Assembly: GCF_003335105.1 (NCBI RefSeq)
Contig: NZ_QFWQ01000002.1
Location: forward strand, 186,001 to 250,000
Direction: 5' to 3'
Length of the DNA: 64,000 bases
From: Rhodanobacter denitrificans
GTDB taxonomy: Bacteria > Pseudomonadota > Gammaproteobacteria > Xanthomonadales > Rhodanobacteraceae
Each line of letters begins with the position of its first letter. Position 1 is the stretch's first letter. Made by a program: the position numbers and the translations under genes. The notes under the pieces were generated by a model. It had not been told where the DNA came from. It did no database searches and saw nothing but the letters and a program-made list of their open reading frames with translations. Of the stretch, positions 28,079-36,598 are shown one piece after another.

Positions 28079-29062
28079 TCAGCCGGCCGCGCGTGCGACC
28101 CCGTCATCTGCGGCGCCGGGCGATGAAGACAACCGGTCGACCGGATAGCCGGCCGAGTCCCACGCCTCCAGCCCGCCAAGCAGCGGGCGCACCCGGCGGT
28201 AACCCTGCGCCATGAGGACCTTGGCCACCCGGGCGGCGGACACTTCGTTCGGGCAGTTGCAGTAGACCACCAGCTCGCGGTCGAACGGGATGTCGTGCAC
28301 GGCGCGGTCGATGCCGCGGTCGTCGAGCAGCAGCGCGCCGGGGAGCACCCGCGTGTCGAACAGCCGCGAGCCCGCCGCGCGCACGTCCAGCACGACCGGC
28401 GCCGGCGACGACTTCATCGCCCGCTCCAGCTCCTCGACCGTGATGCGGGCCATCCGCAGCGTGCGCAGCAGGCGCCGGCGCTGCCACCAGCGGGTCAGGA
28501 CATACAGCGCCAGCAGGCCCAGCAGCGCTTCCATCGCGAGCGTGCCGGCACTCGCGATGGCCGCCAGCAGGCCGTCGACCTGTTCGGCAAAGGCATAGCC
28601 CGCGCCGACCGCCACCATGGCCCACAGCAGCGAGCCCAGCCCATCGAAAAATACGAAGCGGGACAGCGGCAGGCCCATCGCGCCCACCAGCGACGAGCCC
28701 ACGGTCGACAGCCCCGGCACGAACTTGGCGACCAGCAGCACCTGCCCGCGCCAGCGCTGGAACTTGAGCTCCGAACGCTGCACGCACGAGTCGGGCGACA
28801 GCGAGATGCGGCACAGCAGGCGCATCACGCCCGCGCCGTAGCGCCGGCCGGCCGCATACCACACTGCGTCGCCGAGCAGGCACGCGGCCACGGCGACCAG
28901 CAGCACGCTGACCGGCGACACCTGCCCATGCGCCGCCAGCGCACCGGCCACCACCAGCGTCGGCACCGCCGGCACCGGCGCGCCGAGCTGGGTCACCAGC
29001 ACGTTGAGGAATACCAGCAACACGCCGTATTGCGCGATCAGCGCGATGATTTCATGAGCCAT
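28079..29062 (-). CDS. DedA-family membrane protein fused to a rhodanese domain
   Basis: 327 residues. Residues about 1-200 are a DedA/VTT (SNARE-associated) domain with re-entrant loops and the motif KFVPGLSTVGSSLVGAMG; DedA proteins work in lipid flipping and membrane homeostasis. A linker with basic residues leads to a rhodanese domain (about 215-320) with LDVRAAG, the active-site loop VVYCNCPNEVSAA (Cys about 268) and GGLEAWDSAGYPV. The fusion occurs in other proteobacteria, but the sulfur-related role is unknown. Upstream neighbour of the kdp operon, same strand, own transcript probable. Confidence 0.9.
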   Translation of the reverse strand: MAHEIIALIAQYGVLLVFLNVLVTQLGAPVPAVPTLVVAGALAAHGQVSPVSVLLVAVAACLLGDAVWYAAGRRYGAGVMRLLCRISLSPDSCVQRSELKFQRWRGQVLLVAKFVPGLSTVGSSLVGAMGLPLSRFVFFDGLGSLLWAMVAVGAGYAFAEQVDGLLAAIASAGTLAMEALLGLLALYVLTRWWQRRRLLRTLRMARITVEELERAMKSSPAPVVLDVRAAGSRLFDTRVLPGALLLDDRGIDRAVHDIPFDRELVVYCNCPNEVSAARVAKVLMAQGYRRVRPLLGGLEAWDSAGYPVDRLSSSPGAADDGVARAAG

Positions 29063-29139
29063 CGAAGCGGTACCCGATGCACGGTGCGGCCACGCCGCAG
29101 GGGCTCATGATTGGGCCGCGCGGCGGCCATTGCAAACTT

Positions 29140-30354
29140 CTACCGCGGTTCCTGCACGGCCTGCATCCGTACCGCGGCAGCGCGACCGATCCGGCGCGAG
29201 CCGGCGATCACCAGCGGCAGCCACAGCAGGGTCAGCGCCGCGGCGCAGACGAACACGCCGTCGGGCCCGAGTCGGCCCAGCGCGATGCCGCCAAGCGTGC
29301 CGCCGACGAACGCGCCGATGAACTGACTGGTCGAATAGGCACCCATCGCCGCACCGCGCAGGTGTTCCGGCGCCAGCCGCGAGACCAGGCTGGGCAGCGC
29401 CGCCTCGAGCAGGTTGAAGGCGGAGAAGAACACCGCCGCGGCCACGCCGAACGCCGCCAGGTGGCGGCCGGACAGCGCGAAGCCGAGCAGGGCCAGCCCG
29501 ATCGCCACCACGCACACCATCACGATGCGCAGGCTCTGCGCGATCTCACGCATATGGTGCAGGCTCGCCCCCATCACGAACGCAGCCACCGTCATCACCG
29601 GCAGGTACAGCTCCCAGTGCCGGTTCACCGGCAGGTGCAGCGTGTTCGCCAGCAGCAGCGGCAGCCCGACGAAACTGGCGGTGAGCAGCGCGTGCAGGAA
29701 GAACACCGAGCCGTTCAGCACCAGCATGCGGCCGTCGCGCAGCATCGCCAGCACCGGGCCGAAGCCGGCCGCCGCCGGCGCACGGGCGCGCGCCGGCGTG
29801 GGCACGATCAGCCACAGCAGCGCCAGCGAGGCCAGCGCCAGGATCGAGGTGGCGGCGAACAGCCCGGACAACCCGGCGACCGCTTCCAGCGGCGGCCCCA
29901 GGATCAGCGCCAGCAGGAACGCCAGCCCGATCGACACGCCGATGATGCCCATCGCCTTGCCGCGGTTTTCCTCGGCGGTAAGGTCTGCCGCCAGCGCGAT
30001 GCCTGCACCGGCCACCGCGCCCATGCCCTGCACCGCGCGGCCGATCGCGATGCCGGCCAGCGTATGCGACATCGCCGCGATCAGCCCGCCGATGGCGAAC
30101 AGGATCAGCCCCAAGGTGATCGCCGGCTTGCGCCCGATCCGGTCCGACAGCAGCCCCAGCGGAATCTGCAGCAGCACCTGGCCGATGCCGTACACACCAA
30201 GCGCCAGGCCGATCATGAAGCCGGTGGCGTCGGGCATCGCCTTCGCGTACAGCGAGAACACCGGCATGATCAGGAACAGGCCGAACAGGCGCAGGCTGAT
30301 CACGCAGGCCAGGGTCAGGGCGCTGCGCAGTTCGAGGCTGGAGAGTTTGCTCAC
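29140..30354 (-). CDS. MFS transporter (YajR-like drug/proton antiporter family)
   Basis: Twelve-helix major facilitator of about 404 residues. Seen: MFS motif A as GLLSDRIGRKPAI, motif C-like AVAGAGIALAAD, and a second-half LAPEHLRGAAMGAYSTSQFIGA. The GTG at 30354 (VSKLSSLELRSAL) fits the family start and lies 34 bases after a perfect TATAAT; the frame continues to a GTG at 30411, but that would place the -10 element inside the gene. Predicted to export a drug-like or sugar substrate, not identified. Confidence 0.88.
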   Translation of the reverse strand: MSKLSSLELRSALTLACVISLRLFGLFLIMPVFSLYAKAMPDATGFMIGLALGVYGIGQVLLQIPLGLLSDRIGRKPAITLGLILFAIGGLIAAMSHTLAGIAIGRAVQGMGAVAGAGIALAADLTAEENRGKAMGIIGVSIGLAFLLALILGPPLEAVAGLSGLFAATSILALASLALLWLIVPTPARARAPAAAGFGPVLAMLRDGRMLVLNGSVFFLHALLTASFVGLPLLLANTLHLPVNRHWELYLPVMTVAAFVMGASLHHMREIAQSLRIVMVCVVAIGLALLGFALSGRHLAAFGVAAAVFFSAFNLLEAALPSLVSRLAPEHLRGAAMGAYSTSQFIGAFVGGTLGGIALGRLGPDGVFVCAAALTLLWLPLVIAGSRRIGRAAAVRMQAVQEPR

Positions 30355-30387
30355 CGGGGGATATACATCGCCAAAGTCATGGCCGGC

Positions 30388-30393
30388 ATTATA
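30388..30393 (-). promoter_or_regulatory. -10 element of the MFS gene
   Basis: Perfect TATAAT on the minus strand, placing the transcript start about 27 bases before the GTG at 30354. No good -35 is visible at the right distance. It decides between the two possible starts of the MFS gene. Confidence 0.55.
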
Positions 30394-30451
30394 GGGGGCG
30401 CCATGCGCCACGACTGTGGTGACATGTCGCGGCGCAAATTCCTGCAGCCCC

Positions 30452-30457
30452 TATAAT
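30452..30457 (+). promoter_or_regulatory. -10 element of the polyprenyl synthase gene
   Basis: Perfect TATAAT on the + strand, 28 bases ahead of the synthase ATG. The -35 region is weak. Together with the minus-strand element it makes a divergent promoter pair 60 bases apart. Confidence 0.55.
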
Positions 30458-30484
30458 CACGCCCTACGCCGCTGCGATGCACCC

Positions 30485-31486
30485 ATGAACTCGATGCCTG
30501 CCGACGCCACCCGCCCCGCCGACTTCGCCCAGGTGCGCGACCTCGCCGCCGCCGACATGCAGCGCGTGGACGCGCTGATCCGCCGGCGGCTGTCCTCCGA
30601 CGTGGTGCTGATCAACCAGATCGCCGACCACATCATCGCCGGCGGCGGCAAGCGGCTGCGCCCGATGCTGCACGTGCTGGCCGCCGGCGCGGCCGGCTAC
30701 CGCGGCGAGCATCACACCAAGCTCGCCGCGATCATCGAGTTCATCCACACCTCCACCCTGCTGCACGACGACGTGGTCGACGATTCCGACCTGCGCCGCG
30801 GCCGCAAGACCGCCAACGCGCTGTGGGGCAACGCGGCCAGCGTGCTGGTGGGCGACTTCCTCTACTCGCGCTCGTTCCAGCTGATGGTGGAACTGGACGA
30901 CATGCGCATCATGCGCATCCTCGCCGATACCACCAACACGATCGCCGAGGGCGAAGTGCTGCAGCTGCTCAACATCGGCAACGCCGACGTCAGCGAGGCC
31001 GCCTACCTGGCGGTGATCGAACGCAAGACCGCGGTGCTGTTCGCCGCCGCCACCGAACTGGGCGGCCTGCTCGGCGGCCTGCCCGAAGACGAAGTGGCCG
31101 CACTGCGCCGCTACGGCATGGAACTGGGCTACGCGTTCCAGATCGCCGACGACCTGCTCGACTACACCAGCGACGCCGGCACCCTGGGCAAGAACATCGG
31201 CGACGACCTCGCCGAGGGCAAACCGACGCTGCCGCTGATCTACGCACTGGAGAAAGCCAACCCGGAACAGGTGCAGTCGCTGCGCCACGCGATCGAGCAC
31301 GGCGGGCTCGACTCGCTGGACCGCATCATCGCCTCGATCCGCGATTCCGGTGCGCTGGAACGCACCCGCGACCGCGCCCTGCTGCACGCCCGCGCCGCGC
31401 GCGACGCCCTCGCTGCCCTGCCGCCCTCGGCCCACCGCGATGCGCTGGCCACGCTGGCCGACTACTCGGTGCAGCGCACGTTCTGA
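30485..31486 (+). CDS. ispB: Octaprenyl (polyprenyl) diphosphate synthase
   Basis: Trans-prenyltransferase that builds the long isoprenoid side chain of ubiquinone from FPP and IPP in the cytoplasm. 333 residues. First Asp-rich motif LLHDDVVDDSD near residue 95, second FQIADDLLDY near 220; GGGKRLRPML binds the diphosphate. Small residues before the first motif fit a long-chain product. The ATG at 30485 matches the family start. A gene-free repeat block follows. Confidence 0.94.
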   Translation: MNSMPADATRPADFAQVRDLAAADMQRVDALIRRRLSSDVVLINQIADHIIAGGGKRLRPMLHVLAAGAAGYRGEHHTKLAAIIEFIHTSTLLHDDVVDDSDLRRGRKTANALWGNAASVLVGDFLYSRSFQLMVELDDMRIMRILADTTNTIAEGEVLQLLNIGNADVSEAAYLAVIERKTAVLFAAATELGGLLGGLPEDEVAALRRYGMELGYAFQIADDLLDYTSDAGTLGKNIGDDLAEGKPTLPLIYALEKANPEQVQSLRHAIEHGGLDSLDRIIASIRDSGALERTRDRALLHARAARDALAALPPSAHRDALATLADYSVQRTF

Positions 31487-31527
31487 GGTTTGCGGCGCTT
31501 CGGTCGCCTTCTCCTGCATCGAGAGCC

Positions 31528-32192
31528 AAGAGCTTTCGTCCTCCTGCGGAGGCCGAGGTACTTCTCTTTTGCTTGTCCAAAAGAGAAGTACCCAAGAGAA
31601 AACGACACCCCGCTTGCGCGCCTTGCGGGCATCCTGCCCGCAAGGTCCGCGGTCGGGTGGTGGGGTTTGTCGACAGCACATCCTGTGCTGACGCCAAACT
31701 GGCCGGCATCCCTGCCGGCCACCCTGCGGGCTTTTCCACCACCCGCCCGCCGCTTCAGAGGGGACCCGGTAGAGCAGCGGGCCATCCTGGCCCGCACTCT
31801 TCGAAAGAACCACAGCAACAGCCAGGGCAACAACCACAGCAAGGCAACAGCAGTATGGAGCTCTGCTCTGCCGCTTTTGCTTTTGCTTTTGCTTTTGCTT
31901 TTGCTTCGCGGCTTCATCACCGAGTGCGGGCCACGACGGCCCGCTGCTTTACCCGGGGTCCCTTGCGCGGCGGTGAGTCGGGGTCGACAGGCCGCGCAGC
32001 GGGCGTTGCCACGGATGGCAACGCCTTTTCGCGCGGGCACGATGCCCGCTCGAAAAGCCCGGCCCCGACTCACGGACTTGCCGGGCAGGAGCCCGGCAAG
32101 CGCCAAGCGGGGTGGCCTTTCTCTTTGGTTACTTTCTCTTTGGCCACGCAAAGAGAAAGTAACTCGGGCGCCATAGGCGCACGAAAGCTCTT
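31528..32192. repeat. Composite inverted repeat: two head-on copies of a hairpin-rich module
   Basis: This 665-base block occupies most of the gene-free stretch 31487-32411. Its ends are exact complements (AAGAGCTTTCGT at 31528, ACGAAAGCTCTT at 32181). Going inward, each arm carries a long hairpin of the same design (14-bp stem at 31558-31591; 15-bp stem at 32128-32163), an ACCCCGCTTG block, then a series of small hairpins with ATCC-type loops (31621-31645, 31675-31689, 31700-31721, 31777-31795 on the left; 32003-32024, 32033-32049, 32077-32100 on the right). The arms therefore look like two diverged copies of one module facing each other, with a GCTTTT microsatellite in the middle. Open frames through it are low-complexity and lack start signals. 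Confidence 0.85.
31873..31906 (+). repeat. GCTTTT hexanucleotide tandem repeat
   Basis: Five perfect GCTTTT units plus a partial sixth at the centre of the composite inverted repeat. A microsatellite of this kind can change copy number by slippage. Confidence 0.95.
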
Positions 32193-32235
32193 GTCTTTGA
32201 TGCTTTTCGCTCTGAATGCGGCAAGAGCAAGAGCT

Positions 32236-32257
32236 GTCGCGCACAAGTGCGCTCCTC
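32236..32257. repeat. REP-like palindrome fragment
   Basis: TCGCGCACAAGTGCGCTCCT, a short GCGCAC/GTGCGC palindrome with a CTCCT tail, resembling the abundant AGGAGCGCACTTGTGCGCGA repeats of Xanthomonadales. Single copy here. Confidence 0.55.
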
Positions 32258-32411
32258 CAGATGTACCCGGCGAGCAAAAGCCCTGTGCTCAAAAGAGAGC
32301 AGAGGCCACGGAGTGAACCCATCGACCGTCCCCCATTGGCTCACCCACGGAAACCCATCGTTCAGCCCCCGTCGCTGGCGGCCTCGCCGCCGATCGGCCA
32401 GACTTCACCGC

Positions 32412-33032
32412 ATGTTCCGAATGCGCCCAACCCGCTGGCTGTGGTGTCTCGCGGCAACCGTGCTGCCGCTGGCGTCGGCGCACGCCGCCGCGGAGGGCTG
32501 GCGCTACGACACGGTGCACAGCCAGGTCGTCTTCAGCATCAGCCACAACGGCTACTCGCGACCGTTCGGGCAGTTGCACATCGCGCGCGGATGGCTGCGC
32601 TTCGACCCAGGCGACTGGAGTACGGCGGCCACCGAGCTGGACCTCGACCTGGCCAGCGTGGACATGGGCGACGCCGACTGGAACAAGGCCGTATGCAAGC
32701 CGGCCCTGCTCGACTGCGCGAATCACCGCTACGCGCACTTCCGCAGTACCGGGGTGGAACGCAAGGACGAGCACCACGGCGTGCTGCACGGGGAGCTGAC
32801 CCTGCATGGCGTCACCCGCCCGCTGGACCTGTCGTTCACCTTCAACCGCGCCGCCAGGACCATCTACGAACGGCACGAGGTCGCCGGCTTCTCGGCCACC
32901 GCCAGCCTGGACCGCAACAACTTCGGCATCACCGCCGACTCCAACTCGATCGGCGCCAACGTCAGCGTGTGGCTCGAGCTGGAGGCTATCCGTGACGACC
33001 ACGCCGCTCCATCCGACAAGGAAACGCCATGA
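32412..33032 (+). CDS. YceI-family periplasmic protein
   Basis: 206 residues with signal peptide (LWCLAATVLPLASAHA) and a lipocalin-like YceI domain: [54 protein letters not shown]. YceI proteins bind polyprenyl or similar amphiphiles. The stop overlaps the start of the cytochrome b561 gene (ATGA) and a second YceI follows, so this is a three-gene operon. ATG 32421 is an alternative start. Confidence 0.9.
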   Translation: MFRMRPTRWLWCLAATVLPLASAHAAAEGWRYDTVHSQVVFSISHNGYSRPFGQLHIARGWLRFDPGDWSTAATELDLDLASVDMGDADWNKAVCKPALLDCANHRYAHFRSTGVERKDEHHGVLHGELTLHGVTRPLDLSFTFNRAARTIYERHEVAGFSATASLDRNNFGITADSNSIGANVSVWLELEAIRDDHAAPSDKETP

Positions 33033-33610
33033 CTCTGCGCAGCAACGACCGCCAGTGGGGCTCGGTCGCCAGGTTCTTCCACTGGATCATCGCGCTGGGC
33101 ATCCTCGGCAACGGCCTGTTCGGCCTGTTGATGGACCTGGCCAGCTCGCCCATGCAGAAGATCAACTGGCTGGCCCTGCACAAGTCGATCGGCCTTACCG
33201 TACTGGCGCTGGTGCTGCTGCGCATCGCCTGGCGCTGGACCGACCGCCGCCCGCCGGAGGAACCGGCGCCGCGCTGGCAGCAGCTTGCCGCGCGGGCGGC
33301 GCATGGCGCGCTGTACGTGCTGATCGTGCTGCTGCCGCTCAGCGGCTGGTGGTTCAACTCGATCACCGGCAAGCCGCTGCAGTGGTTCAAGCTGTTCAAC
33401 CTGCCGGCGCTGGTGCAGAAGAACGACGCGCTGCGCGATTTCGCGCACGGCGTGCACGAGTACCTGTTCTGGTTCCTCATCCTGGTGCTGGTGGCGCATG
33501 TCGGCGGCGCGCTGAAACACCACCTGCTCGACCATGACAACACGCTGCGCCGGATGCTGCCGTTCGGCCGTCTGCGCGCGCCCCCCGCTTCCGAAGGAGA
33601 CTCCCGATGA
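33029..33610 (+). CDS. Cytochrome b561 family protein
   Basis: Four-helix diheme membrane cytochrome, 193 residues. Candidate heme ligands are seen in RFFHWIIALGIL (His 18), LALHKSIGLTV (His about 52), ARAAHGALYVL and the late HGVHEYLFWF. It moves electrons between quinone and periplasm. Overlaps both flanking YceI genes by 4 bases, a pairing known in other proteobacteria, which suggests that YceI proteins carry a lipophilic redox partner. Confidence 0.92.
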   Translation: MTLRSNDRQWGSVARFFHWIIALGILGNGLFGLLMDLASSPMQKINWLALHKSIGLTVLALVLLRIAWRWTDRRPPEEPAPRWQQLAARAAHGALYVLIVLLPLSGWWFNSITGKPLQWFKLFNLPALVQKNDALRDFAHGVHEYLFWFLILVLVAHVGGALKHHLLDHDNTLRRMLPFGRLRAPPASEGDSR

Positions 33611-34155
33611 AACGCCTTGCCACCCTGCTGCTGGCGCTCGCCCTGCCGGGGCTCGCTGCAGCCACCGACTACACCGTGCAGCCGGCGTCCAGCACGCTCG
33701 GTTTCAGCAACACCTTCCAGGGCGAATCGTTCGACGGCCACTTTGGCCAGTGGACCGCGGCGATCCGCTACGACGCGGCCAACCTCGCCGCGTCGAAGTT
33801 CGACGTGGAGGTGAACCTGGCCAGCGTGAAGACCGGCGACAAGGACCGCGACGGGGCGCTGCCCGGTTCGGACTTCTTCGACGTGGCGAAATTCCCGAAG
33901 GCGCACTTCGTCACCACCGGCTTCCGCCGCAGCGGCGGCAAGGTGATCGCCGACGGCACGCTCACCCTGCGCGGCGTGACCAAACCGGTGATCCTGGACG
34001 TGACGTTCAAACCGCAGGCCGGCGGCGCCACGCTGGACGTGGCCGGCACGGTGAAGCGGCTCGACTTCGGCGTGGGTACCGGCGACTACGCCGACACTTC
34101 GGTGATCGGTGGCGAGGTGAAGGTCACCGCGCACCTGCAACTGGCGCCGAAGTAA
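33607..34155 (+). CDS. YceI-family periplasmic protein (second in operon)
   Basis: 182 residues: signal peptide (KRLATLLLALALPGLAAA), then YceI core TDYTVQPASSTLGFSNTF, FDVAKFPKAHFVTTGF, LTLRGVTKPVILDVTF, VKRLDFGVGTGDYADTS. ATG in a 4-base overlap with the cytochrome gene and preceded by AAGGAG. Diverged from the first copy, so probably binds a different ligand or a different state. Confidence 0.92.
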   Translation: MKRLATLLLALALPGLAAATDYTVQPASSTLGFSNTFQGESFDGHFGQWTAAIRYDAANLAASKFDVEVNLASVKTGDKDRDGALPGSDFFDVAKFPKAHFVTTGFRRSGGKVIADGTLTLRGVTKPVILDVTFKPQAGGATLDVAGTVKRLDFGVGTGDYADTSVIGGEVKVTAHLQLAPK

Positions 34156-34165
34156 CGCCGCCGCG

Positions 34166-35533
34166 ATGGCGCGCGACACGCTGTGGCAACGCCTGCGCGG
34201 CTGGGTCAGGCCCGATCCGGGCCGCCATGTGGCCACAGCGCCTCGCGACGCCGCCGGTTCGACGCAGGTGGCCGACAGCCTGCGCGCGCTCCTGGACGAC
34301 CCAACCATCCCGGCCGCGGTGCGCGGCGAACTGGCCGGCGACTTCGGCCGCATCGAGGCGATGCTGGACAAGCTCGAGCGCGGCGAGCTGCACGTCGCCG
34401 TGTTCGGCCGCGTTTCCACCGGCAAGTCGGCGCTGGGCAACGCCCTGCTCGGCCGCGAGGCGTTCGCCGTGGGCGTGCTGCACGGCACAACCACCGAAGC
34501 CGGCCACGCGATGCTCGACGAGGCGCAGCACGACGGCCTGGTGCTGATCGACACGCCCGGCATCAACGAACTGGACGGCGAGGCGCGCGAGCGGCTGGCA
34601 TTCGAGGTGGCCGAGGTCAGCGACCTGGTGGTGTTCGTCGGCGACGGCGACCTCACCCGCGAGGAACTCGACGCGCTGAAGACGCTGGCCGCCACCCAGC
34701 GCCCGCTGCTGCTGGCGTTGAACAAGGCCGACCGCTACGGCGCCGACGAGCTCGCCGACCTGCTGGCACACCTGCGCCTGCGCGTGGCCGGCCTGGTGCG
34801 CGCGGAAGACGTGCTCGCGGTGGCCGCGCGGCCGACGCCGCAACGGGTGGTCGAGGTCGACGCGCGCGGCCACGAGCAGGTCCGCGAGCAGGCGCGCATG
34901 CCCGACGTCGCCGCCCTGCGCGAGCGGCTGCTGGCGATCGCCGCGCGCGAGGGCAAGACGCTGTCGGCGATCAACGCCGGGCTGTACGCCGGCCGGCTCA
35001 CCGACCAGGTCAGCGCGCGCATCGCGCAGACACGGCAGGCGGTGGCGGCGAAACTGATCCGCCAGTACTGCCTGGCCAAGGGCCTGGCGGTGGCGCTGAA
35101 CCCGATCCCGGTGGCCGACCTGCTCGCCGCCGCCGGACTGGACGCGGCGATGGTGGTGCAGCTGTCGCGCGTGTACGGCCTGCCGCTGACCCGCGCCGAA
35201 TCCGGCCGGCTGGTGGCGGTGATCTCGGCGCAGCTGGCCGCGCTGATGGGCGCGATCTGGGGCATGCAGCTGGTCGCCTCGGCGCTGAAAGGCTTCAGCG
35301 CCGGCCTGTCGGTGCTGGTCACCGCCGCCGCGCAGGGCGCGCTGGGCTGGTACGCCACGGTGCTGATCGGTCGCGCCGCCGAACGCTACCTCGTCGCCGG
35401 CAAGTCCTGGGGCGAGGGCGGCGCCAAGCGCGCCGTCGCCGATATTGTGGCCGGACTCGACCGCGACTCGATCCTGCGCGAGGCGCGCGAGGAGATCCTG
35501 CGGCGGCTCAGGAATCCCGGCGCCACCCGCTGA
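34166..35533 (+). CDS. GTPase with DUF697-like membrane-associated C-terminus
   Basis: 455 residues. An Era/dynamin-like GTPase domain (about 75-260) shows G1 GRVSTGKSALGN, a G2 Thr in HGTTTEA, G3 LIDTPGINEL and G4 LNKADR. The C-terminal part (about 290-455) contains hydrophobic helices (LAVALNPIPVADLLAAAGLD, LVAVISAQLAALMGAIWG) like DUF697. Such proteins work at the inner membrane in stress responses; exact role unknown. Starts 10 bases after the YceI stop without a clear ribosome site, so probably coupled to that operon. Confidence 0.85.
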   Translation: MARDTLWQRLRGWVRPDPGRHVATAPRDAAGSTQVADSLRALLDDPTIPAAVRGELAGDFGRIEAMLDKLERGELHVAVFGRVSTGKSALGNALLGREAFAVGVLHGTTTEAGHAMLDEAQHDGLVLIDTPGINELDGEARERLAFEVAEVSDLVVFVGDGDLTREELDALKTLAATQRPLLLALNKADRYGADELADLLAHLRLRVAGLVRAEDVLAVAARPTPQRVVEVDARGHEQVREQARMPDVAALRERLLAIAAREGKTLSAINAGLYAGRLTDQVSARIAQTRQAVAAKLIRQYCLAKGLAVALNPIPVADLLAAAGLDAAMVVQLSRVYGLPLTRAESGRLVAVISAQLAALMGAIWGMQLVASALKGFSAGLSVLVTAAAQGALGWYATVLIGRAAERYLVAGKSWGEGGAKRAVADIVAGLDRDSILREAREEILRRLRNPGATR

Positions 35534-35630
35534 ACCGGTCGCGCCGCGATAGTTCTTGCGGGATATGCTGCGTGCACGGCAATCGCGTCTAGAATCCGCA
35601 TCCCACCTTGGCCGGCTGTTCGGAGAGCGC

Positions 35631-36203
35631 ATGTCAGAAGAATTCGAGGTCCGCGGCGTGCACGAGAACCACATGGACGAAGCCGCTGAACGCGAGCCCC
35701 GCGGCATGGCCGGCCGGCTGGCGGTGATCACCGCCATCCTGGCCACCATGGGCGCCATGTTCTCGTACATGGCCGGCAGCACCCAGGCCGACGCCGCCCT
35801 GCTCAAGAACGATGCCGCCATCCGGAAAACCGAAGCGGCCAACCAGTGGAACTACTACCAGGCGAAGGGCAACAAGCAGAACCTGAGCGAGCTCGGCATG
35901 GAGCTGTCCAGCGATGCGCGCAAGCCGTTCTTCGCGGCCGAAATGAAACGCTACGAGGCGCAGAAGGTCGAGATCAAGCTCGCCGCCGACAAGCTCGAAC
36001 AGGCTTCGGCCGCGCTCGACGAAAAGAGCGAGGCGCAGATGCACCGCCACCACCGGTGGGCGCAGGCCACGATGCTGCTGCAGATCGGCATCGCCATGGC
36101 CGCGATCGCGCTGCTCACGCGCAAGCAGTGGCTGGGCCGGCTGGTGCTCGTGATGGGCGCTCTCGGCCTCGTCGTCGGCACGCTGGCATATTTCGGCATC
36201 TGA
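35631..36203 (+). CDS. DUF4337 membrane protein
   Basis: 190 residues: one N-terminal membrane helix (RLAVITAILATMGAMFSYMAG, about 28-48), a soluble helical segment beginning QADAALLKNDAAIRKTEAANQ, and two C-terminal helices (about 142-160 and 165-188). Fits DUF4337 well; function unknown. ATG 35631 has CGGAGAG upstream. A longer open frame begins at 35556 without signals. Confidence 0.85.
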   Translation: MSEEFEVRGVHENHMDEAAEREPRGMAGRLAVITAILATMGAMFSYMAGSTQADAALLKNDAAIRKTEAANQWNYYQAKGNKQNLSELGMELSSDARKPFFAAEMKRYEAQKVEIKLAADKLEQASAALDEKSEAQMHRHHRWAQATMLLQIGIAMAAIALLTRKQWLGRLVLVMGALGLVVGTLAYFGI

Positions 36204-36284
36204 GTCGCCCCCGGCATGGCGGCACCGCGGCAGCGCGATGCAGCTGCCGCCTCGCGGCGCGGCGGAGCGGAAGGGAGCGGGCGC

Positions 36285-36521
36285 TTATCCAGCCACCCGC
36301 AGGAACGCGGCCACCGCCGCCGCGTCGAACGGCCAGTCCAGCTCGCGGCCGTCGCGCGCGTCGCGCAGCACCGGCACCCGCGTGCCGTAGCGCTGCTCCA
36401 GCTCGTCGGCGTCGTCCACCCACACGCTGTCGAAATCCGGCGCGCGCGCCTCAGCCATGACCGCCAGCGCGAGGTCGCACAGGTGGCAGTAGTCGCGCTG
36501 GTACAGGATCAGGTCGGACAT
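36285..36521 (-). CDS. Glutaredoxin-like (DUF836) protein
   Basis: 78-residue thioredoxin-fold protein with an N-terminal redox motif CHLC in LYQRDYCHLCDLAL, the cis-Pro in RVPVLRD and a final WPFDAAAVAAFL helix, as in the DUF836/glutaredoxin-like family. Divergent from sdaA with 77 bases between starts. Likely a small thiol-disulfide or iron-sulfur related helper. Confidence 0.88.
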   Translation of the reverse strand: MSDLILYQRDYCHLCDLALAVMAEARAPDFDSVWVDDADELEQRYGTRVPVLRDARDGRELDWPFDAAAVAAFLRVAG

Positions 36522-36598
36522 GCGCTTGCGAATGGACTGCCAAAACCAGGGGTGCCGCGTAGAATAGCCGGTTCATTCACTTCGCCAGCAGCACATCC

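Noticed and set aside
30416-30484. Longer N-terminus for the polyprenyl diphosphate synthase
   Set aside because: The extension would include the TATAAT at 30452 and lacks family residues; ATG 30485 fits.
31621-31795. Serial hairpins that at first look like a CRISPR array
   Set aside because: Units differ in sequence and length, spacers are not uniform, and no cas gene is present.
31490-32316. Open frames through the composite repeat, including one with an alternating Ala-Phe run
   Set aside because: They only translate the hairpin modules and the GCTTTT microsatellite; no start signals or protein features.
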